Shown in pieces: positions 43,909-52,537 of a DNA stretch of 64,000 nt (its first letter is position 1; every line of letters begins with the position of its first letter). The notes under the pieces were generated by a model that saw nothing but the letters and a program-made list of their open reading frames with translations, had not been told where the DNA came from and ran no database searches. A program made the translations under genes and the position numbers. The stretch is from Natronorubrum aibiense (lineage in GTDB: Archaea > Halobacteriota > Halobacteria > Halobacteriales > Natrialbaceae). The DNA is taken from positions 2,728,001 through 2,792,000 of the forward strand of contig NZ_CP045488.1 in NCBI RefSeq assembly GCF_009392895.1. The letters run 5' to 3'.

Positions 43909-45175
43909 CTGCAGTCACCTCGTCAGTCTGTTGTGGCTGGTTGCGTGCTCGTCGCGCGATCGTCCGTCGCATCTCGTTTTCGACGATCATGTAGCCCTCG
44001 TCGAAGCCCATTCCGGGCTTTGCGAGCACCTGCGCGGCGTTCGTCGCGAGCGCGACGTGGGCGCAGGCGCGTGCGGAGGTTTCCGTTTCGTTGCAGGTGC
44101 CACCGAGATACGCGCGAGTATCGGTCCCCTCACAGTAGCGGACCGCCTGACCACTGCGGTGGATGCCGCCCAAGTCGGGCGTCTTGACCTGCACGAGGTC
44201 GGCCGCGCCGGCGTCGACGAACGCCTGCACATCCTCGAAGGTGTTACACCACTCGTCGGCGACGATGTCGACGTCGACGCCGGCGTCGTCGAGTCCCTCG
44301 CGCAGTTCGACCATCGCCGAAATCTGGTCGGCACGGTTGCCGACGTCCATTGGTCCCTCGATCTGGATCGGATAGGGTGCGGCTGCCTCCTCGAGCGCCG
44401 CGAAGTAGTCGACCACGTCGTCGCGGTCGTACGGCGCGCCGAAGATCTCGCCGATCATTCCGTAGACGTCGATGTGGAATCGAGGCTCGTAATCGTCGGG
44501 ACCGAGTTCTTGGGAGCGCTCGACGAGCCACTCGACGTACTCGAGGAGCGTTTCGCCGTCTTCGCCGATCTTCTCGACGCTGTTGATCAGCGCGTGGGGG
44601 AGGACGGGAACGCCCTTGATGAACATCTTCTCGGTGTTGGTGTAGCGGTCGTCGCCGGACTGGCCGAAGACGGGCACCGGCTCCGTCGCTGGCTCCGTGC
44701 CGAGTGCGTCGGCCATGACGTCTGTGCGCGTCGTGTTTTCGGCTTCGGCCGCGGCGGCGAGCAGTGCCTGTGAGACGCCGTACCGGATCGCCGTGTGTAG
44801 GCGGTCGCCGTCGACTTCCATCTCCTCGAGCAGTTCGGCGTTGTCGAGGAAGTCGGTCGCGTCGTGGCCGACGAGTTCGTCGGCGACGGGGCCCCCGATC
44901 ACGGGGGCGTACTCCTCGGCTTTGAACAGCGGGTCGCGCCCGCCGGCACCGGAATACTGGACGGCGGCGCAGTCGCCGCGGACGACGGAGCCATCCTCGA
45001 GTTCGATGTCGACGATAATCGATTCGCCAGCCTGGCGAATCTCGTCGAAGCCGTCGGTGACGGGCTCGCCCTCGTAGGTGAAGCCGTCGTGTTCGGCACC
45101 TTGCTTGATCGCGCGCTGGTCGTCGAAGAAGAACCCGGAGTAGCCGGGCGTCGCGTATAGTCCTGTAATCTTCAT
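43901..45175 (-). CDS. mal: Methylaspartate ammonia-lyase
   Basis: A 424-residue enolase-superfamily enzyme that removes ammonia from (2S,3S)-3-methylaspartate to give mesaconate. Visible are the first metal ligand region HIDVYGMIGEIFG, the EGPMDVG Glu, VADEWCNTFEDVQAF with a second acidic ligand, and the catalytic lysine in LVQVKTPDLGGI (near residue 331). LAYLGGTCNETETSARACAH follows as in the family. It overlaps glmE by 4 nt (ATGA) and mch by 8 nt. It is the middle gene of the glmS-glmE-mal-mch run. Confidence 0.95.
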   Translation of the reverse strand: MKITGLYATPGYSGFFFDDQRAIKQGAEHDGFTYEGEPVTDGFDEIRQAGESIIVDIELEDGSVVRGDCAAVQYSGAGGRDPLFKAEEYAPVIGGPVADELVGHDATDFLDNAELLEEMEVDGDRLHTAIRYGVSQALLAAAAEAENTTRTDVMADALGTEPATEPVPVFGQSGDDRYTNTEKMFIKGVPVLPHALINSVEKIGEDGETLLEYVEWLVERSQELGPDDYEPRFHIDVYGMIGEIFGAPYDRDDVVDYFAALEEAAAPYPIQIEGPMDVGNRADQISAMVELREGLDDAGVDVDIVADEWCNTFEDVQAFVDAGAADLVQVKTPDLGGIHRSGQAVRYCEGTDTRAYLGGTCNETETSARACAHVALATNAAQVLAKPGMGFDEGYMIVENEMRRTIARRARNQPQQTDEVTADD

Positions 45176-46611
45176 AGTTTCACGTCACCCTGTGGGCGAC
45201 CGATGAGTTTGCCGTCGCTGATCGCGTCGACGTCGTCTGCAACCATCCGGAACGACTGTTTGCGACCCTCGGTGTCGGCCCGCTGGGACAGTCGCGCCTT
45301 GTGAATTTCTTTGATATCGTCGTCCATCGCGAGGTCGGCCCACTCGAAAATGCGGACGCGACCGTCGTCGTCTCGAGCCGGGAGCACCGCCCCTTTCGCA
45401 CTGTCGCTGGGGGCAAAGGGAACGTCGAGAGCGCCGGAGTCGAAGGCCTTGAGCGTCCCCTGCACGACGTCGCCGTCGCCGTGCTCGAAGATGGAGTCCA
45501 TCAGACACCGCGTCTCGCGCTCGATGAGGTCCTGTTCTTCTGCGATACCATCGATGTCGATCTTCTGCTCGATGGCCATGTCGATGACCTGACGCGTGGT
45601 GCGCAGACCGGCGGAGTTGGCCTCCTTCGTCGGGACGCCCTGGAACTCCTGTGGGGACTTGGTGATAACCTTGTCCGGCTGGGCGATGGCGGCGGTCATG
45701 CCACCGAAGCTGATGACGCCGTTGGCGCGGGCCTCATCCGGCGGGAAGCCGCCCATCCACTCGTGGAAGACCGTCGTAACGACGACCTCGTCCGGCAGAT
45801 ATTCGTTGCCCAGCTTTTTGAGGGCGTTCAGGGCGGCGACGTCTTGGACGACGTTGCCGACCTGTCCGTAGCCGAGCGTGATCGAGCGCACGCCCTGCGT
45901 TGCGGCGAGCTTGCCTTCGACCAGCATGATCGCGATCGCGATCGACGGCGGGACGAGCGTCCCGGTCAGCGGCCCGAACGGTTCACGGTTGATCCGCACA
46001 CCGCGTTCGGTATAAGCGCCCGCCAGTCGGTCGACAAACTGCCAGCGCTCGATCGTTTCCTCGAGCCCGTGGCGTTTCGTATACGGTATGTTGTAGGAGA
46101 TCGGGCCGCCTTCGAAACTCTGGAAGCCACCCGCGAAGGTGATCGCCGCCAGCAGCCGGGCGTCCGGCGTGCCGTGGCGGACTTCGATCGGCGCGTCGAT
46201 TGCGTCGATCAGTTTCCGACAGCCGTCGACGCCGTGGTTGACCGCCGGGAAGCCGTTCAGGGTGTCGTCGCCCGTCTCGCGGGCTTTCTCGAGTCCCTGT
46301 TGGGCTTTCTCGTACTCGTTGTCTCGCGTGTACGAGTCGATCGTGGTCGGGAGGAGATCCGCCTGCCCTTCTTTGTGGAGATATTCGAGGAGTTCGATCT
46401 GGTCGTCGAGCCGGGGAACACCGGCTCGTGGCTGCAAGAGCGGCTTGTCGGCCGACTCGAGGACGTCCGCGAATCGCTTGTGATCCGGCAGCGATTCGTG
46501 GTAGGCAATGGCGTCCTCGAAGTCGACGTCGGCGCCGGTGTGCCAGTCGGACCGAATCTCTTCGTCGATACGCCGTAGCTCGTCGGAGGGAATACGTTCG
46601 TCTCGTATCAT
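45172..46611 (-). CDS. glmE: Methylaspartate (glutamate) mutase subunit E
   Basis: The 479-residue catalytic subunit of glutamate mutase, a TIM-barrel adenosylcobalamin enzyme that interconverts L-glutamate and 3-methylaspartate with subunit S. Family landmarks are LLQPRAGVPRLDDQIELLEYL (residues about 56-76), VNHGVDGCRKLIDAI, EVRHGTPDARLLAAITFAGGFQSFEGGPISYNIPYTK and the EPFGPLTGTLVPPSIAIAI substrate-binding segment. It abuts glmS with no spacer and overlaps mal by 4 nt, an arrangement expected for a two-subunit enzyme and its next pathway step. Confidence 0.95.
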   Translation of the reverse strand: MIRDERIPSDELRRIDEEIRSDWHTGADVDFEDAIAYHESLPDHKRFADVLESADKPLLQPRAGVPRLDDQIELLEYLHKEGQADLLPTTIDSYTRDNEYEKAQQGLEKARETGDDTLNGFPAVNHGVDGCRKLIDAIDAPIEVRHGTPDARLLAAITFAGGFQSFEGGPISYNIPYTKRHGLEETIERWQFVDRLAGAYTERGVRINREPFGPLTGTLVPPSIAIAIMLVEGKLAATQGVRSITLGYGQVGNVVQDVAALNALKKLGNEYLPDEVVVTTVFHEWMGGFPPDEARANGVISFGGMTAAIAQPDKVITKSPQEFQGVPTKEANSAGLRTTRQVIDMAIEQKIDIDGIAEEQDLIERETRCLMDSIFEHGDGDVVQGTLKAFDSGALDVPFAPSDSAKGAVLPARDDDGRVRIFEWADLAMDDDIKEIHKARLSQRADTEGRKQSFRMVADDVDAISDGKLIGRPQGDVKL

Positions 46612-47052
46612 CTAGGAACTGATAGTGGCGCGTTCCGACTCAGTCGGTGTAATCTGCAGGTCCTGGCGAAGCGCTTCGATCGCGTCTTCGGCATCGGTCT
46701 CGGAGTCGAAAACCCGGTCGAAGCCGAGCTCCCGGAACGTCTTTCGAGTCTGCTCGAAATCGTCCTGCCCGACGGCGAGGTTGCCACCGATGTAGGTGAC
46801 TGCGTCGACGCCTGCATCCTCCAAGACCTGATGGAATCCCTGACAGTCCTGCTCGGCGTGGCCGTAGAGCGAGGAGACCAAGACGGCCTCGGCGTCGTGG
46901 TCTACAGCTGCCTCGGCGAACTCCTGCTGGGAGGTTTGGACACCGAGGTTGACAACGTCAAAGCCTGCTGCACTGAAGGCCTGCTCTAGGATTGTGATTC
47001 CAACGACGTGGGCATCGGAGCCGATCACGCCGAGGACGACCGTTTGGGACAT
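46612..47052 (-). CDS. glmS: Methylaspartate mutase subunit S (cobalamin-binding)
   Basis: The 146-residue small subunit that carries the base-off/His-on cobalamin of glutamate mutase. The hallmark DxHxxG motif is complete: SDAHVVG places D13, H15 and G18; VVNLGVQTSQQEF, LVSSLYGHAEQD and the VTYIGGNLAVG loop are the remaining conserved cobalamin-pocket segments. The ATG at 47052 is chosen over one eight codons upstream (MFLMVLHTM). The glmE gene follows with no spacer. It heads the operon; a TATA-like tttata lies about 35 nt before its start. Confidence 0.94.
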   Translation of the reverse strand: MSQTVVLGVIGSDAHVVGITILEQAFSAAGFDVVNLGVQTSQQEFAEAAVDHDAEAVLVSSLYGHAEQDCQGFHQVLEDAGVDAVTYIGGNLAVGQDDFEQTRKTFRELGFDRVFDSETDAEDAIEALRQDLQITPTESERATISS

Positions 47053-47204
47053 CGTATGCAAAACCATGAGGAACACCCCTATAAACTTAATGATCTTCCA
47101 TGATAATACTCCTTAAATCTCCTAACACCGTCTCAATGGGACAGTCTAACAAAGTACATGATCGATGGTAAGGGTTTAGGTCTTGGTATCGAAACTGCTC
47201 GTAC
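47053..47204. promoter_or_regulatory. Divergent promoter region, glmS-glmE-mal-mch and mct
   Basis: Only 152 bp separate the starts of glmS (minus) and mct (plus). A TATA-like tttata lies near 47087-47092 toward glmS, and gggtttagg (about 47171-47179) lies 25-30 nt before the mct ATG, predicting a leaderless mct mRNA. Shared space would allow a single regulator to control both arms. Confidence 0.55.
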
Positions 47205-48377
47205 ATGGGAGCGCTTTCGAACCTCCGTGTGCTCGATCTGACCCAGGTGCTTGCTGGGCCGTACTGTACAATGTTACTCGCGGATATGGGCGCAGACGTC
47301 GTCAAAATCGAGCGCCCGGGAGGGGACCTCATCCGATCGAATCCGCCGTTCGTCGACGACCCCGACGAAGAGGCCTACGGAGGGTACTTCCAGAGTGTCA
47401 ACCGTGGCAAAAAGAGCATCGAACTCGACTTCGGCGACGACGAGGATCGCGACGACTTCCTCTCGCTCGTCGAAGAGGCCGACATCGTCGTCGAGAACTA
47501 CCGAGCGGGGACGATGGAGAAATACGACCTCGGCTACGAGACACTAACCGAGTACAACCCCGAACTCATCTACTCCTCGATTCGCGGCTTTGGCGACCCA
47601 CGCACGGGCAAAACGGATCGTCAGGGACAGCCCTCCTTCGACCTCATCGCGCAGGCACTCGGGGGCGTGATGGAGATCACGGGTCAAGAAGACGGCCCAC
47701 CGACGAAAACCGGTCCCGGCGTCGGCGACCTTTTTACCGCGACGCTGAACTGCATCGGCATTCTGGCGGCGGTCAACCACCGTGCCCAGACCGGTGAGGG
47801 CCAGTACGTCGACACCGGCATGTACGACTCGATGCTCAGCTTCACCGAACGCGCGATCTACCAGCAGTCCTACACCGGTGAGGCACCGAGCCGACAGGGC
47901 AACTCCCACCCGACGCTGTTCCCCTACGATGCCTTCGAAACTGCGGATGGGTACACCGTCATCGCCGCCTTCGGCACCAACCACTGGAAAGAGGTCTGTG
48001 CAGCGATGGGCCGTGAGGACCTCGCCGAGGAGTACCCCACCGCAGCCGACCGCCTCGAGCACCGCGATGCCCTGCGCGAGGAGATGGCCGCCTGGACGGC
48101 CGAGTTGACCAACGACGAACTCATCGACACCCTCGAGGGCCGTGTGCCGGTCGCCCCGGTCCAGACCACCGAGGAGATTTTCGAGGACCCGCACGTCCAC
48201 GCCCGCGACATGCTCGTCTCGGTCGAACAGCCCGGCGCCGACCGCGAGGTCGAGATCGCTGGCAACCCGATCAAAATGTCCAAGACGACGCCCGAGCCGC
48301 GCGGTCGCGCGCCGTTGCTCGACGAACACCGCGAGGAAGTGCTCGGTGACGAAGCCGAGACAACGGCCGACGACTAG
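47205..48377 (+). CDS. mct: Class III CoA-transferase, mesaconate CoA-transferase
   Basis: A 390-residue CaiB/BaiF-family CoA-transferase. In the methylaspartate cycle it transfers CoA from succinyl-CoA to mesaconate. The N-terminal GALSNLRVLDLTQVLAGPYCTMLLADMGADVVKIERPGGDLIR is the class III signature, and DTGMYDSMLSF contains the conserved catalytic-aspartate region (about residue 206). Divergence from the glmS operon, and the presence of every other step next to it, supports the mesaconate assignment; without the neighbourhood it could only be called a family III transferase. Confidence 0.9.
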   Translation: MGALSNLRVLDLTQVLAGPYCTMLLADMGADVVKIERPGGDLIRSNPPFVDDPDEEAYGGYFQSVNRGKKSIELDFGDDEDRDDFLSLVEEADIVVENYRAGTMEKYDLGYETLTEYNPELIYSSIRGFGDPRTGKTDRQGQPSFDLIAQALGGVMEITGQEDGPPTKTGPGVGDLFTATLNCIGILAAVNHRAQTGEGQYVDTGMYDSMLSFTERAIYQQSYTGEAPSRQGNSHPTLFPYDAFETADGYTVIAAFGTNHWKEVCAAMGREDLAEEYPTAADRLEHRDALREEMAAWTAELTNDELIDTLEGRVPVAPVQTTEEIFEDPHVHARDMLVSVEQPGADREVEIAGNPIKMSKTTPEPRGRAPLLDEHREEVLGDEAETTADD

Positions 48378-48466
48378 CGAGATTCTGCTGTATTTCTGTT
48401 GGGCTCCCCTTGCCTGAAGCCGCCAAGCAACTGCGCTCGAGCGGTCGATCCGTGCGTGGATTCGAG

Positions 48467-48634
48467 TCAGCCGTTACTATACTCCGGCTGAAAGAGTGCA
48501 GGCGGCGCGTGACAGCCACAGGGCGAGGCGATGGCTTCCGTCGGACCGATAACGGTCAGCATCGTCACTGGCGACCCACAGGACGCACAGTCGGGAAACG
48601 ACGTGTCGGGCTCGAGGTCGTCGGCTACGTCCAT
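48467..48634 (-). CDS. Small CxxC zinc-finger protein (55 residues)
   Basis: A short gene with a good ribosome-binding site (ggagg) eight nt upstream of its ATG at 48634. The protein has the cysteines CASC (residues 16-19) and C-G-C (39-41) with a final His in CGCHAPPALF, consistent with one zinc ion. It resembles the many small CPxCG-type zinc proteins of haloarchaea, whose roles are mostly unknown. It is too short for routine gene calling and lies just past mct on the other strand. Confidence 0.72.
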   Translation of the reverse strand: MDVADDLEPDTSFPDCASCGSPVTMLTVIGPTEAIASPCGCHAPPALFQPEYSNG

Positions 48635-49280
48635 GAGGTCCTCCGTGACCGGGGCCGTCGGTCGATGAGATGTACGTCAGCAGCCGACAGCCGATCCGAG
48701 AAGCGTGGTCGAACTGGACGAGACAAGCGTCGGGTGAGCGGGGGGAGTCCCGCGAGTGGATGTGATGTCATGGTTCGTACCGTTCAGGGCCGAAAGCCGC
48801 CGTTCGCGAGGCATACCCGGACAGGTCGTTCCCGCAGGCGAGTTGTAGCTTCCGTTCGTCACAGTTTCGTACGGAAGCTTATAACTATTGTCGATTGTCA
48901 GAACTAATGGTCACGGCAAACGGTGATTAACCGTCGGGTTGCGTGAACTCCAGCCCACAGGGCCGATCTCGAGTCACCGGCCACGATGGCGTGGCCAAGA
49001 ACCGTGCTACTCGTCGTCCGATTCCTCGGGACGGTGGTCGACACCACACGCCTGCAGTACCTGTCGACGTGGTACGTCTTCGCTCCGGGATCGGTTTCTG
49101 CGAGCACATGCTCTCGAGATGAGCCGTGCATTCGTCGCTGAGTCGCTCGGGAGATCGTATCTGGACACGATTACACAGAGAGGACCAACGCTGCGACGGA
49201 AACGCACCGACTGACGGGTTGCGTCCACGAGTGACGGCCGGAGAGTAACTCTTTTGCGGGACCCCTACACACGTTCCCGT
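48635..49280. other. 645-bp region without a convincing gene
   Basis: Several overlapping reading frames exist, but none has typical haloarchaeal composition (all are Arg/Ser-rich or unlike acidic proteins). A TATA-like ttataagc (about 48877-48886, minus strand) could drive the small zinc-protein gene. A possible decayed Cys-containing reading frame lies on the minus strand around 48930-49130; no family is recognised. Confidence 0.5.
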
Positions 49281-49601
49281 ATGGACTGGCCACACGATCC
49301 CGACGGAGAGCAGGGCAGCGAAGGGATGCGCAAGTTCGATATGCGAATCATCGCCGACAAAGTCGACGAGGAAGAGGACTTCCCGCTCGACCGCGACGAG
49401 TTCGTCGACGAACACGGCGACGATCCGATTCGAATCAACCACAAACGAGTCGTGGCGATGCGCGAGATTTTCGAGTACGTCGACGAACCGGAGTTCGAGA
49501 CGATCCTCGATATGCACAAAGCGGTCGGCGCAGCGATGCGCACCGGTGACTTCTGGGACTACCACCCGAAAGGCGCAAACCCCGAGAAGAAACACGCCTA
49601 A
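49281..49601 (+). CDS. DUF5785 family haloarchaeal protein
   Basis: A 106-residue acidic protein, conserved in haloarchaea and of unknown function. It starts MDWPHDPDGEQGSEGMRKFDMRIIADKVDEEEDFP and contains NHKRVVAMREIFEYVDEPEF and AMRTGDFWDYHP. It is highly acidic, with no metal-binding or membrane segments. The ATG at 49281 is chosen because an upstream in-frame extension lacks family similarity. It stands alone between the large non-coding stretch and the GTP cyclohydrolase gene. Confidence 0.85.
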   Translation: MDWPHDPDGEQGSEGMRKFDMRIIADKVDEEEDFPLDRDEFVDEHGDDPIRINHKRVVAMREIFEYVDEPEFETILDMHKAVGAAMRTGDFWDYHPKGANPEKKHA

Positions 49602-49713
49602 CGGACTGTTCGCACAGTAATCGACTCGAGTCGATCGACGATCGCGTTTTTCGCCCATCACGAATCTGGATTACGTATCACTTATACGATGGCGTTCGAA
49701 AGAATCGAGCACC

Positions 49714-50475
49714 GTGACTAATACGCAGGTGACGCTCTTTCAGATCGACAACTACGGGCCGTGGACGGTGACGCCGGAACCACGACGGGAAGCGGACCTC
49801 CAGACGCTGCAGTCCCGGCTCTACGCCGACATTTCTCAGTTCGTCGGTAACCGCGGCGGCTACGTCTTCTTCACGCGCTTTGATAACATGATCGCCGTCA
49901 CGAACGGCTGCTCGTTCGAGGACCACGAACTCCTGCAGGAATCCGTCGGTAACCGCTACCCCGTGACACTCAGTATCGGCGTTGCGACCGGCACGAACCC
50001 CGTTCAGGCACTCGCCGACGCGACGGCCCGCATTCAAGAGGCCGGCAGCGCACAGGACAAGACCCGCCGGGAGTGTCTCGAGGGCCGAGTCATCGAGGCT
50101 CCTCATCGGACCGACGGAGACGTCCAGATTGCCCACTTCGACGTCGTCAACGCGACCGGTCAGTACACCGACGAACTCAACGCCTTCGATACGTTCATCG
50201 AGATCGAACAGGGGTATGCAGAACTCATGCGACACATGCGGTATGCCCACAACAGCCTCTCCTTTTTCGTCGGCGGCGACAACATCATCGTCGTCTGCCC
50301 GGACCTCGAGGCAGCCGACTACGAGGAAGCGGTCGCCCACGTCGAGGCGGCCGTCGACGTCGAGTTGCAGGTCGGGGTCGGTCGCGGCAAAAGCGCCCAC
50401 GACGCCGGCTTCGCGGCGAAACACGCCCTCGAAACGTGCCGTGCCGACGGCACCCGAGTCGAACTCGAGTTGTAG
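49714..50475 (+). CDS. gch3: GTP cyclohydrolase III (2-amino-5-formylamino-6-ribosylamino pyrimidinone synthase)
   Basis: A 253-residue archaeal GTP cyclohydrolase III, which opens the GTP imidazole ring to a formylated pyrimidine on the way to riboflavin and coenzyme F420. It has two nucleotidyl-cyclase-like halves: DNYGPWTVTPEPRREADLQTLQSRLYADISQFV with FFTRFDNMIAVTNG, and the second starting QIAHFDVVNATG with FFVGGDNIIVVCPDL; the two D-N pairs bind metal. The start is a GTG; a TATA-like cttatac lies about 30 nt upstream and no ATG is available nearby. Confidence 0.92.
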   Translation: MTNTQVTLFQIDNYGPWTVTPEPRREADLQTLQSRLYADISQFVGNRGGYVFFTRFDNMIAVTNGCSFEDHELLQESVGNRYPVTLSIGVATGTNPVQALADATARIQEAGSAQDKTRRECLEGRVIEAPHRTDGDVQIAHFDVVNATGQYTDELNAFDTFIEIEQGYAELMRHMRYAHNSLSFFVGGDNIIVVCPDLEAADYEEAVAHVEAAVDVELQVGVGRGKSAHDAGFAAKHALETCRADGTRVELEL

Positions 50476-50568
50476 CCGTCCCGAAACGGCGAACTACGGA
50501 CCTTCGACGCGAGTTCGCTTAAGTGTGGTGGAGGTAGCTTTTAGCCGGTCTGTGTGTATGTTTCACAT

Positions 50569-51177
50569 ATGGAATCGGAACTGTCCGTCAGGGATATCCT
50601 GACGACTGAATACGTGGGTGTCAGCGAGTCAGACACCGTTCAGGGTGCGGTCGAACTCATGCGCGAGGAACGAGCGAGTTGCGTGCTCGTCGTCCGCGGC
50701 AGCGACCCAGTCGGTATCATGACCGAGTGGGACGTCCTCGGTGTCGTCGCCGACGACCACGAGCCGAGCGAGACGACCGTTGGCGACGTGATGACGTCGC
50801 CAGTGATCACGTTCGGGCCTGACCGAGGGCTCACCGACGCCGCCAGCACGATGGCCAGAGAGAACATCCGCAACATCGTGATCGAGGACGACAACGGCGT
50901 CGTAGGGCTGGTGACCCAGCGAGACGTCATCGCCGCTGCGGGCTCGTTTCAGGCCACGATGACGCCGACGCGGTCGAACGCCACACTCGAGGGAGAGCGC
51001 CCGCCCGAGGAACGGGCCCAGTCGGGTGCCTCCAGTGACGACCTCGACGCGCCGGCGATGACCAACGGCGGCGACGAGTACACGACGCAGGGCGTCTGTG
51101 AGGCCTGTGGATCGCTTGCGGATTCGTTATGGGAGTCGAACGGACAGCTCGTCTGTGCGGACTGTCGAACGGTGTGA
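50569..51177 (+). CDS. CBS-pair protein with C-terminal zinc ribbon
   Basis: A 202-residue protein with two CBS repeats (residues about 5-60, SVRDILTTEYVGVSESDTVQGAVELMREERASCVLVV; and 73-130, TVGDVMTSPVITFGPDRGLTDAASTMARENIRNIVIED), a Pro/Ser-rich linker, and a C-terminal zinc-ribbon-like pair CEAC...CADC (about 180-199). CBS pairs often bind adenine nucleotides. The ATG at 50569 is supported by a TATA-like cttttag 25 nt upstream (leaderless), over an in-frame ATG five codons earlier. Partner unknown. Confidence 0.87.
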   Translation: MESELSVRDILTTEYVGVSESDTVQGAVELMREERASCVLVVRGSDPVGIMTEWDVLGVVADDHEPSETTVGDVMTSPVITFGPDRGLTDAASTMARENIRNIVIEDDNGVVGLVTQRDVIAAAGSFQATMTPTRSNATLEGERPPEERAQSGASSDDLDAPAMTNGGDEYTTQGVCEACGSLADSLWESNGQLVCADCRTV

Positions 51178-51310
51178 CACCCTGGGTTCGACCACTCGCG
51201 TCCGTTCTCGTGGGTCACGGGCGCGTCGAATACTGTGCTATGTTACCAGTCATCGGGCACGATTTCTCCGATAGAAAGACCTTTCGGGGGCCGCGGTGGA
51301 CTGGTCGATA

Positions 51311-52537
51311 ATGACCGATACCCTCGACGACCTCGACGTCGAAGGGACCACCGTCGGCGTCCGCATCGACGTCAATAGCCCCATTGGTGATGACGGCATG
51401 CTAGCCGACGATGCCCGACTACGCGCCCACGTCGACACCCTCTCGGAACTGATCGAGCGTGGCGGCCGGGTCGCTGTCCTCGCTCATCAGGGCCGTCCCG
51501 GCGGTGACGACTTCGTCACCCTCGAATCGCACGCTGATCGGCTCTCGGAACTGCTCGACCATCCCGTCGACTACGTGGATGCCACGTTCAGCGCCGCCGC
51601 CCGCGAGGCCGTTTCGAACCTCGAGAACGGCGACTGCGTCGTTCTCGAGAACACCCGCTTTTACAGCGAGGAATACATGGAGTTCGAACCCGAGCGGGCC
51701 GCTCGAACCCATCTCGTGACGGGGCTAGAACCGGTGCTCGATGCCTACGTCAACGACGCCTTCGCTGCGGCACACCGTTCCCAGCCCTCGCTGGTGGGCT
51801 TTCCGACCGTCTTACCCGGTTACGCCGGGCGCGTGATGGAAGCCGAACTCGACACGCTCGGCTCGATCGAGGAGACGCCCGAGCCCCGCATCTACGTCCT
51901 CGGCGGGGCGAAAGTCTCCGACTCGATCGATGTCGCCTGGTCCGTCCTAGAGAAGGGCCTGGCTGACCACGTCCTCACCGCGGGCGTCGTCGGTAACGTC
52001 TTCCTCATCGCCGACGGGGTCGATCTCGGCGACGCGAGTTCCGATTTCATCTACGATCAGGGCTACTGGGACGAGATCGACCGCGCTGCGGACTTACTCG
52101 ACGCCTACGGCGAACAGGTCGCGCTCCCGCGTGACGTCGCCGTCGAACGCGACGGACAGCGACACGAACTCGGCATCAACGCCTTGCCGCCGCAGGACGA
52201 CGAGGCCGCCATGGATATCGGGAGTTCGACGCTCGCCTACTACGAGCGACTGCTCGAGGATGCGGGCACGGTGATTCTCAACGGGCCGGCCGGCGTCTTC
52301 GAGGACGAGGCCTTCGAGATGGGGACACGACGGCTCTACAACGCGGCGACGGACGTCGAGACGAGCATCGTCGGCGGCGGCGACACGGCCTCGGCCCTGC
52401 GTCAACTCGGTGTCGAGGGCTTCTCGCACGTCAGCACCGGCGGTGGTGCCGCGTTGCGGATGCTCACGGCGGAACCGCTCCCCGCAGTTACGGCCCTCGA
52501 GAATGGCCCCACACAACAGCAGCCAGCCGACGATTGA
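51311..52537 (+). CDS. pgk: Phosphoglycerate kinase
   Basis: A 408-residue phosphoglycerate kinase, transferring phosphate between 1,3-bisphosphoglycerate and ADP. Archaeal features are VRIDVNSPIGDDGMLADDARLRAHVDTL, VAVLAHQGRPGG, the C-terminal GPAGVFEDEAFEMGTRRLYNA and the nucleotide-binding GGGDTASALRQLGVEGFSHVSTGGGAALRMLTAEPLP. The ATG at 51311 is preferred over one five codons earlier. The 3' end overlaps the next gene by 35 nt, implying coupled translation. Confidence 0.96.
   Translation: MTDTLDDLDVEGTTVGVRIDVNSPIGDDGMLADDARLRAHVDTLSELIERGGRVAVLAHQGRPGGDDFVTLESHADRLSELLDHPVDYVDATFSAAAREAVSNLENGDCVVLENTRFYSEEYMEFEPERAARTHLVTGLEPVLDAYVNDAFAAAHRSQPSLVGFPTVLPGYAGRVMEAELDTLGSIEETPEPRIYVLGGAKVSDSIDVAWSVLEKGLADHVLTAGVVGNVFLIADGVDLGDASSDFIYDQGYWDEIDRAADLLDAYGEQVALPRDVAVERDGQRHELGINALPPQDDEAAMDIGSSTLAYYERLLEDAGTVILNGPAGVFEDEAFEMGTRRLYNAATDVETSIVGGGDTASALRQLGVEGFSHVSTGGGAALRMLTAEPLPAVTALENGPTQQQPADD

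Noticed and set aside
45301-46578. Long plus-strand open frames over glmE and over other cluster genes
   Set aside because: They are antisense to strongly conserved genes with complete motifs; their composition is that of shadow frames.
48410-48907. A 165-residue plus-strand frame after mct
   Set aside because: It overlaps the small zinc protein on the other strand, and has a basic Arg-rich composition unlike haloarchaeal proteins and no ribosome-binding or TATA signal.
48900-49240. A possible small Cys-containing gene or decayed gene on the minus strand
   Set aside because: Its frames look fragmentary and no family is recognised; it was left as a non-coding stretch.
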